This document shows positions 1-7,600 of a stretch of 64,000 nucleotides of DNA, piece after piece (positions within the stretch are counted from its first letter, which is position 1; each line of letters starts with the position of its first letter). The stretch covers positions 62,001-126,000 of the forward strand of contig NZ_JAMXEX010000014.1 of the NCBI RefSeq assembly GCF_025370775.1, in the 5' to 3' direction. The translations under genes and the position numbers were made by a program. Under the pieces are notes generated by a model, which worked only from the letters and a program-made list of their open reading frames with translations, did no database searches and was not told the DNA's origin. This DNA comes from Ancylothrix sp. D3o (GTDB taxonomy: Bacteria; Cyanobacteriota; Cyanobacteriia; Cyanobacteriales; Oscillatoriaceae).

Positions 1-1
1 A

Positions 2-241
2 ATTCAAGGCTTATTTGAGTATAAAACAGACTTATTTGAGGCAGCGAGTATTGAGCGAATGGTGCGAAGTTTTAAAACAATTGTCCACCAAATTGTTGAC
101 CAACCCAATATTAGAATAAACGACTTAGCAGAAACCGTTGCTGAAGCAGAAAAGCAGCACCAAAAAAACAAAGAAAAACAACTCCAAGCCTCAAACATTC
201 AAAAATTAAAAATAGCCAAACGCAAAGCAACAAAAAAATAA
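2..241 (+). CDS. NRPS, C-terminal end of a condensation domain (partial, open at left edge)
   Basis: The frame is open to the left edge. It reads as the last part of an NRPS condensation domain: a G-x-F-E-Y-K-T-D-L-F strand followed by a helix ending in QPNIRINDL. This matches, in order, the end of the second C domain in the synthetase at 4672-10425 (W-K-Y-N-S-D-L-F, then QPDSRLNTL). After the domain comes a Lys/Gln-rich tail of about 35 residues and a stop. In the other synthetase the equivalent tail runs straight on into a hydroxylase domain; here the chain stops and the hydroxylase is the next gene (364). I infer this is the catalytic C domain acting with the Asp module at 1436. Upstream modules and loading are outside the window. 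Confidence 0.8.
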   Translation: MQGLFEYKTDLFEAASIERMVRSFKTIVHQIVDQPNIRINDLAETVAEAEKQHQKNKEKQLQASNIQKLKIAKRKATKK

Positions 242-280
242 CCTATCCGTGTCCATCTGCGTTCATCTGCGGTTAAAAAA
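241..280 (+). repeat. Interspersed ATCTGCGGTTAA-type repeat, half element
   Basis: A 40-bp stretch ending in TTCATCTGCGGTTAAAAAA. Almost the same sequence occurs at 37475-37514, and a full palindromic form lies at 35341-35422. It starts on the stop codon of the NRPS fragment and fills a third of the gap before the hydroxylase gene, so it sits exactly where the two parts of a C-hydroxylase fusion are separated. Confidence 0.75.
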
Positions 281-363
281 ATCAACCCAGAGTCACATAT
301 CTTATAAAAACCTCACCTAGCCCAAAACACCCTCTAAAAACCCTACCTACCAAAAGAAAAAAC

Positions 364-1413
364 ATGACCAATACAGAACTAAAAAACCCCAATTCTCCCA
401 AATTAGGCACAGTTAGACGCAAAGCAGTCAGCGTGTCTCCAGAGGAATTAGTAAAAACGTCCTATTTCCAATCAGAAAACCTCCTACCGGCCATTTTTCA
501 ACCGGCAGTAGATCGATTAAACCTCGCCGCTTGGGCTACCAACAATCGAGAGTCAATTACAACGCAATTATTGAAGCAGGGCGGAATACTTTTTCGAGGC
601 TTTGAAGTCGGCGGAGTAGCCGGTTTTGAGCAGTTTATACAAGCAGTTGGCGGCGAGTTGTTAGAATATTCTTTTCGCTCAACTCCGCGTAGTCAACTAA
701 GCGGAAATATCTACACTTCCACCGAATATCCTGCCGAGCAATTCATCCCCCTTCATAATGAAATGGCCTATTCTAAAAATTGGCCTCTAAAAATTGCTTT
801 TTTCTGCGTTAAAAAAGCCGAACAAGGAGGAGAAACCCCGATAGCTGACAGCCGCAAAGTTTTTGAACGTATCGATCCAAAAATTAAAGAGCGCTTCGCA
901 CAAAAAAAAGTTATGTATGTGCGAAATTACGGGGCCGGTGTAGATTTGCCCTGGCAAAATGTCTTCAATACTGATAGCAAAAGTGAGGTAGAAAACTATT
1001 GCAATAAAACCGGAATTCAATTAGAATGGGGAAACAATAATCGCTTAAAAACTCGCCAAATTTGTCAGGCCGTTGCCCAGCACCCCCAAACAAAAGAAAT
1101 GGTGTGGTTTAATCAAGCCCACCTCTTCCACATTTCCAGTCTCGATACCGCCGTTAGGAGAGAGCTTTTAACTTCTTTTAAAGAAGAAGATTTACCACGC
1201 AATGCTTATTACGGCGATGGCTCGCCAATCGAAGATTATATTTTAGATGAAATTCGCTATTGCTATCAGCAAGAAACGATAATTTTTCCTTGGGAAGAAG
1301 GAGATGTTTTACTCCTAGATAATATGTTAGCCGCGCACGGGCGGACACCTTTTGTAGGTTCGCGTCGAGTTGTTGTAGGGATGGCAGAAGGATTTAGCTG
1401 TCAAGAAATTTAG
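364..1413 (+). CDS. SyrP/TauD-family Fe(II)/2-oxoglutarate hydroxylase, probable aspartyl beta-hydroxylase
   Basis: A 349-residue TauD/TfdA-fold dioxygenase of the SyrP type, which hydroxylates the beta carbon of an amino acid held on an NRPS carrier domain. The facial triad is visible as H131-N-E133 and distal H325 in AAHGR, with R334/R335 placed to bind 2-oxoglutarate; GGETPIADSR follows the first His. It aligns end to end with the hydroxylase domain fused to the synthetase at 4672 (GGILFRGF, YVRNYG/T, NAYYGDG versus NVYYGDG). It lies between the C-domain end (241) and an Asp-activating module (1436), so L-Asp bound to that module is the likely substrate. By resemblance it is a detached fused-type enzyme, not necessarily of the classical stand-alone TbetaH subtype. 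The start is ATG with a weak purine-rich ribosome site. Confidence 0.85.
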   Translation: MTNTELKNPNSPKLGTVRRKAVSVSPEELVKTSYFQSENLLPAIFQPAVDRLNLAAWATNNRESITTQLLKQGGILFRGFEVGGVAGFEQFIQAVGGELLEYSFRSTPRSQLSGNIYTSTEYPAEQFIPLHNEMAYSKNWPLKIAFFCVKKAEQGGETPIADSRKVFERIDPKIKERFAQKKVMYVRNYGAGVDLPWQNVFNTDSKSEVENYCNKTGIQLEWGNNNRLKTRQICQAVAQHPQTKEMVWFNQAHLFHISSLDTAVRRELLTSFKEEDLPRNAYYGDGSPIEDYILDEIRYCYQQETIIFPWEEGDVLLLDNMLAAHGRTPFVGSRRVVVGMAEGFSCQEI

Positions 1414-1435
1414 ACACATGAAAGGAAGTGTAAAT

Positions 1436-4400
1436 ATGCAAAAAGAAACAATCGAAGGGTTTAGACTATCTCCGCAGCAAAGGCATTTGTGGGAGGTTCA
1501 ACAAAATAATTGCAAACATTCCTATCGGGTTCAGGGTGCAATTCTTCTTGAAGGAAATCTCGAAAAAGAACTTCTTAAAACGGCGCTGCAAAAGGTGGTA
1601 AACCGGCACGAAATTCTGCACACAAACTTTCCCTGCTTGCCAGGAATGACATTACCTCTGCAAGTGATCACTAGCGCTGATGAAATTTCAGTTGCAGAAC
1701 ACAATTTGAGCAGTTTGCCTACTGAAGAGCAAGAATCTAAAATCGAAGAATTTATTCAAGAATTAAACCGGCTTACTTTTGATTTTGAGCGCGGCACACT
1801 TTGGCATATTTATTTACTCACTCTAGCGCCAGACAAACACCTATTGCTGGCAAACTTTTTGGCCTTAATTGCAGATAGTTATACCCTGAAAAACTTTACA
1901 CGCGAACTCAGTCTTTTTTACTCAACCAGTGGGGGCGGTGAAAACCTATCTGATGAACCAATGCAATATGCAGATATTGCTGAGTGGCAAAATGAGTTAC
2001 TGGAAGCCGAAGAATCAACAATCGGTAAAGAATACTGGCGGAAACTGAACATTGAATCTTTGGATTTATTAACGCTTCCTTGGCAAAAGAAGAATTCCGA
2101 AGCCGAATTTCAGCCGCAACTAGAAAAAATGACAATTCGGGGTGATTTATTTAAGCAACTAGAAATAATCACCCAAAAACATGAGAGTGAGATTCTTACA
2201 TTCTTGCTGACTTGCTGGCAAATTATAATGGCGCGGCTTACCAAACAGCCAAACCTAATTATCGGTGTCGCTATCGACGGCAGAAAATATCAAGAATTAG
2301 AGCTATCACTGGGGCTGCTGTGTAAATATTTACCCCTACAGCTTGACTTGCAAAATAACTTAACTTTCGCGGAATTGTGGCGGCTAGTTGATACGAATCT
2401 CAACGAAATGCACAACTGGCAAGAATACTTTAGCTGGGAAGAAATACTGCCAAAAGATCAAAATAATAGTTTCTTCCCCGTCTGTTTTGAGTGGCAAAAA
2501 CAGCCTGAAACCTACAGCAATTCTGGCGTTTCATTTTCCCTCATTCAGCAAAATTCCTGCCTAGAGCCATTCAAACTCAAACTTTCCTGCCTTCGTCGGG
2601 ATAATTCTTTAATCGCAGAATTCCACTATGATTCAGCATTATTTGACGCAGAAGATATCAAGCGCTTGTCAGAGCATTTTCAGGCGTTATTAGAAAGTGC
2701 GGTGAAAAATACCCAAGCTGACATCAATCATTTAGAAATTCTGAGTGATAGCGCCCGCCGGCAAATTCTCGTGGAGTTTAACCAAACTCAAAAAAATTAC
2801 CCGAATAACAAATGCGTTCATCAGCTTTTTGAAGAACAAGCAGAACGCGATCCAGACAGCATTGCCGTTGTTTTTGAAAATCACAAAATCACCTACCGGC
2901 AACTCAATGATCGCGCCAATAAACTAGCTCATCACCTGCAAAACTTGGGAGTTGAACCAGAGATAATTGTGGGAATTTGCCTCGAACGATCTTTAGAAAT
3001 GATTGTGGCAATGCTGGGTATTTTAAAAGCCGGTGGAGCCTATTTACCCATCGATCCAACAACACCTAAAGAGCGTAAGGCGCTGATGCTAGGAGACGCT
3101 CAGGCAAAGGTGTTGCTCACAGAAAAACGGCTGATTGAAAGCTTACCTAAAACTCAGGCAAATATTGTTTGCATAGATTCAGAAATTCCCACTTTTTCTG
3201 ACAGCTATACTGCTTGTGTTTCTGCGGAAAATTTAGCTTACATTATCTATACTTCTGGCAGCACCGGCACCCCCAAAGGCGTCGCCATTGAACACCGGCA
3301 ACTGCTTAATTACCTGTACAGCATTCAGGAAAAATTAAACCTCCCAGCCGGTGCAAATTATGCCACCGTTTCCACCTTCGCCGCCGACTTAGGAAATACA
3401 GCAATTTTTCCTGCACTTTGTTTCGGTGGTTGTTTGCACATAATATCTCAAGAACGCGCAACAAATGCAGAGGCACTCGCTGAATATTTCCGCCGCAATT
3501 CTATCGACATCCTCAAAATAGTTCCCTCTCACCTAGCCGCTCTTTTAAACTCCCCGGAAGCCCAGTTTATTTTGCCTCAGAAGCGGCTAATTTTAGGAGG
3601 AGAACCTGTCAAATGGAATTTGGTTAAAAAGGTTCGGAATTTGTCTCCTAATTGCTTGGTTTTTAACCATTACGGGCCAACAGAAACGACAGTGGGAGTG
3701 TTAACTTATGCAGTGAATTTCGATAAAATAAAAGCCGATTATGACACAGTTCCGCTCGGTCTTCCAATTGCCAATACTCAGATTTATATCTTAGATTCCC
3801 ATTTGCAGCCGGTGCCGGTAGGCATAACAGGTGAACTGCACATTGGTGGTGATAATTTAGCACGCGGATATCTCAATCGGCCAGAAGCTACAGCAGAAAA
3901 ATTTATTCGTAATTTCTTTGACACCCAGGCAGAAAAACGACTGTATAAAACCGGCGATTTAGCGAGGTATTTACCAGATGGAAATATTGAATTTATCGGG
4001 CGAATTGACAATCAAGTAAAAATTCGAGGATTCCGCATAGAATTAGGAGAAATTGAACAAGCAATCAGGCAACATCCAGACATTGCCGAGGCTGTAGTTG
4101 TGGTGCGGGAAGAAGAAATCTCAGAAAAGCGACTCGTTGCTTATTTAGTTCCCCATCAAAAACAAACACCTACCCAGAGCGAAATTCGCAACTTTTTAAT
4201 AGCAAAATTGCCTGATTACATGGTGCCTTCGGCTTTTGTAATCCTCAAAACTTTGCCTTTAACTTCTAACGGAAAAGTAGACCGGCAATCACTGCCCGCA
4301 CCTGATGAAACGCGACCAGAATTGACAGGAAACTTTGTAGCACCTCGCACCAATGCAGAGCAAACTTTAGCTACTATTTGGGTGGAAGTTCTCAAAGTTA

Positions 4401-4672
4401 AAAAAGTCGGCATTTACGATAACTTTTTTGAGTTAGGAGGACACTCCTTATTAGCCACACAAGTAATTTCCAGAGTCCGCCAAATATTTGAAGTCGAGTT
4501 GTCTTTGCAGCGCTTATTTGAGTCTCCCACTGTCGCTGATTTAGGTGTGGCAATTACCCAAAAACAAGCCGAAAAATTGGATAGTGAAATGCTGGCTCAG
4601 ATGTTAGCAGAGATGGAACAAATGTCAGAAGAAGAAATTAAACAAATTATTACCCAACAAGGAGTTAACTAA
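1436..4672 (+). CDS. NRPS module: degenerate C (interface-like)-A(Asp)-T
   Basis: A 1078-residue single module. ATG 1436 is preferred over ATG 1418 because AAAGGAAG lies 8 bases before it. The N-terminal 430 residues have the fold signature of a condensation domain (FRLSPQQ, RHEILHTNF), but the HHxxxDG motif is replaced by L-A-L-I-A-D-S at 142-148, so peptide-bond catalysis is unlikely. The adenylation domain has core A3 TSGSTGTPKG near 605 and a binding pocket read as D-L-T-K-I-G-H-V-G, essentially the L-Asp code (D235 equivalent is D651). The carrier has GGHS with Ser1004 for phosphopantetheine. A non-catalytic C domain after a hydroxylase matches the interface domain of beta-hydroxyaspartate synthetases. 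The stop overlaps the next start by one base (TAATG). Confidence 0.9.
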   Translation: MQKETIEGFRLSPQQRHLWEVQQNNCKHSYRVQGAILLEGNLEKELLKTALQKVVNRHEILHTNFPCLPGMTLPLQVITSADEISVAEHNLSSLPTEEQESKIEEFIQELNRLTFDFERGTLWHIYLLTLAPDKHLLLANFLALIADSYTLKNFTRELSLFYSTSGGGENLSDEPMQYADIAEWQNELLEAEESTIGKEYWRKLNIESLDLLTLPWQKKNSEAEFQPQLEKMTIRGDLFKQLEIITQKHESEILTFLLTCWQIIMARLTKQPNLIIGVAIDGRKYQELELSLGLLCKYLPLQLDLQNNLTFAELWRLVDTNLNEMHNWQEYFSWEEILPKDQNNSFFPVCFEWQKQPETYSNSGVSFSLIQQNSCLEPFKLKLSCLRRDNSLIAEFHYDSALFDAEDIKRLSEHFQALLESAVKNTQADINHLEILSDSARRQILVEFNQTQKNYPNNKCVHQLFEEQAERDPDSIAVVFENHKITYRQLNDRANKLAHHLQNLGVEPEIIVGICLERSLEMIVAMLGILKAGGAYLPIDPTTPKERKALMLGDAQAKVLLTEKRLIESLPKTQANIVCIDSEIPTFSDSYTACVSAENLAYIIYTSGSTGTPKGVAIEHRQLLNYLYSIQEKLNLPAGANYATVSTFAADLGNTAIFPALCFGGCLHIISQERATNAEALAEYFRRNSIDILKIVPSHLAALLNSPEAQFILPQKRLILGGEPVKWNLVKKVRNLSPNCLVFNHYGPTETTVGVLTYAVNFDKIKADYDTVPLGLPIANTQIYILDSHLQPVPVGITGELHIGGDNLARGYLNRPEATAEKFIRNFFDTQAEKRLYKTGDLARYLPDGNIEFIGRIDNQVKIRGFRIELGEIEQAIRQHPDIAEAVVVVREEEISEKRLVAYLVPHQKQTPTQSEIRNFLIAKLPDYMVPSAFVILKTLPLTSNGKVDRQSLPAPDETRPELTGNFVAPRTNAEQTLATIWVEVLKVKKVGIYDNFFELGGHSLLATQVISRVRQIFEVELSLQRLFESPTVADLGVAITQKQAEKLDSEMLAQMLAEMEQMSEEEIKQIITQQGVN

Positions 4673-7600
4673 TGAGTGATTTAATTGAACGTATCGCCTC
4701 TCTTTCTCCCGAAAAGCGTGAGTTGATGTTGCAGCTACTCAAGCAGAAAAAACAAAGCATTTCACCGGCAGAAATTCGCCCTCAAAGTCGAGAATCTAAT
4801 TTTTTTCCTTTGTCGTTTGCTCAACAGCGGTTGTGGTTTTTTGAGCAATTAAATCCGGGCAACTTTACTTATCACATCCCCGCCGCTGTGCGCCTTAGCG
4901 GCACACTTAATTTCATCGCCCTTGAGCAAAGTTTAAATGAACTTATCAAGCGTCACGAAGTTTTGCGAACTGCCTTTACTACAATCGATGGACAACCCAC
5001 TCAAATTATTACTGCAAATCAAAAAATTAAGCTTGCAGAAATTAATTTGCGTTCGCTTCCTGAAACGCAGCGTAATGGCGAAGTAGAGCGGCTAATTGTC
5101 GCAGAATCTCAACAACCTTTTGACTTATCAAAAGCACCATTATTGCGGGCTAAATTGCTGAATTTAAGCGATTCAAATTGGGTATTAATATTCAGCACAC
5201 ACCACATCATTTCTGATGGTTGGTCAATGGGGCTATTTATTGAGGAACTCGCCACTCTTTATCAAGCTTTTTGCATGGGGGAACCTTCCCCTCTCCCCGA
5301 TTTGCCGGTGCAATATGCAGACTTTGCAAGCTGGCAACGGCAGTGGTTACAAGGAGAAGTTTTAGAAACACAACTAAGTTACTGGAAAAAACAGCTAGGC
5401 GGCAATCTTCCGGTGCTGAATTTGCCAATTGACCGGCCCCGACCGGCAGTGCAAACCTTCCGAGGTGCGGTGCATAAATTCACCATTTCTAAGGCAATTA
5501 CAGAGAAGCTTAACGAATTAAGCCAGCAGGAAAGAGCCACTTTATTTATGACTTTGCTGGCAGCATTTAAAACACTGCTTTATCGCTATACAGAGCAAGA
5601 AGATATATTAGTCGGCTCCCCCATTGCTAACCGCAACCGCCGCGAAATTGAGGGATTAATTGGCTTATTTGCTAACACTTTAGTTTTCCGCACCGATCTG
5701 TCGCATAACCCAACTTTTAAAGAATTAATTGGGCGCGTGCGAGAAGTAGCCCTCGGTGCTTACAATCACCAGGATCTTCCCTTCGAGAAACTCGTAGAAA
5801 TTCTGCAACCAGAAAGAGATTTAAGCCACAATCCGCTGTTTCAAGTGTTGTTTTCCCTGCGAAATGTTCAGACACCGCAGATACAACTACCCAGACTTAC
5901 CTTAAGCAGTTTAGAAATAGAGCGCAAAACCGCCAGATTTGATTTAGCGCTTGACTTAGAAGAAGGCTCAGAAGGTATTAATGCAGCCCTTGAATACAGC
6001 CTAGATTTGTTTGATAGCAGCACTGCAAAGCGGATAGCTGGACATTTTTTAACCTTACTAGAAAGCATTGCTGATAATCCCGCTCAGCGCATTTCAAACT
6101 TGCCAATATTGACAAAATTTGAACGGCATCAACTACTTGCCGAGTGGAACAATACTCAATCGGAATTTCCGCAAGATAACTGCATACATCAACTATTTGA
6201 AACCCAGGCAGCACAGACACCTGATGCGATTGCTGTGGTTTTTGAAAATGAATCTCTAACTTATCGGGAACTGAACGAAAAAGCAAATAATCTCGCAAAT
6301 TACTTGCAAAAAATTGGTGTCAATCCAGAAACTTTAGTGGGCATTTATGTCGAGCGTTCCCTAGAAATGGTAGTCGGACTTCTCGGCATCCTCAAAGCCG
6401 GTGGCGCTTACGTTCCCCTCGATCCAGCCTATCCGCCAGAGCGCATTGCATTAATGCTGGAAGACGCACAAATTCCCGTATTATTAACTCAGAAAAAACT
6501 GTTAAAAACGCTGCCTCAAAACAGTGCCTCTACAGTCTTTTTAGATGCAGAATGGGATGCCATATCAAGCTGCACTAATCGCGCCCTATCCATCCCAAAT
6601 CCCGCCAATTTAGCCTATGTCATTTATACTTCAGGCTCAACCGGCAAACCCAAAGGAGTGCAAATTACGCACCCCTCTGTCGTCAATTTCTTAACTTCTA
6701 TTCGCCAGCAACTCGCCATCACAGATCGAGATGTTTGGCTGGCAGTAACATCCTTATCTTTTGACATTGCAGCCCTAGAAATTTTCCTGCCTATTACAAC
6801 AGGTTCTCGCCTCATTGTAGCCAGCAAAAGCGTCACATCTGACGGACAAAAACTGTTAGAAACCTTGCTAAATTCTGGCGCAACAGTAATGCAAGCGACT
6901 CCTGCTACTTGGAAAATGCTTTTAGCAGCAGGATGGCAGAAAAGCAATCAATTAAAAATACTCTGTGGTGGAGAAGCTTTACCTCAAAAACTCTCCGATC
7001 AATTGCTTTTACGGGGCGCTTCTGTGTGGAATTTATACGGCCCTACAGAAACCACAATTTGGTCTACTATTTATCAGCTTGATGGCAAAAAATTGGTTTC
7101 TATCGGTCGCCCCATTGCCAACAATGAAATTTATATATTAGACCGTTATTTAATGCCGGTTCCTGTAGGAGTATTTGGCGAACTACACATAGGAGGTGCA
7201 GGTTTATCAAGAGGTTATTTAAACCGGCCCGAATTAACCGCAGAAAAGTTTATTTCTAACCCCTTTGCAGAGGGCGGAATTCATGCTTCATTTATAGAGC
7301 ATTCTTCATCATTAACTGTTTCAAAATACCTCTATAAAACAGGGGACTTGGCGCGCTATCTGCCAGATGGAAATATAGAATTTATCGGGCGAATTGACAA
7401 CCAAGTAAAAGTTCGCGGATTTCGCATCGAATTAGGCGAAATTGAAGCGGTGATCAGCCAATACCCAACCGTGCGAGAAGTGATCGCCCTCGTTCGAGAA
7501 GACAATCCAGGTGACAAGCGTTTAGTTGCTTATATAGTTGCTAATTCCGAACTCTTGAATGGGGACAGAAACACTACTCCTAAATTCTCTGAATTTATTA

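Noticed and set aside
1436-2750. Reading the first degenerate C domain as an ordinary peptide-forming C domain
   Set aside because: HHxxxDG is replaced at both His and the Gly, and a competent C domain already precedes the hydroxylase.
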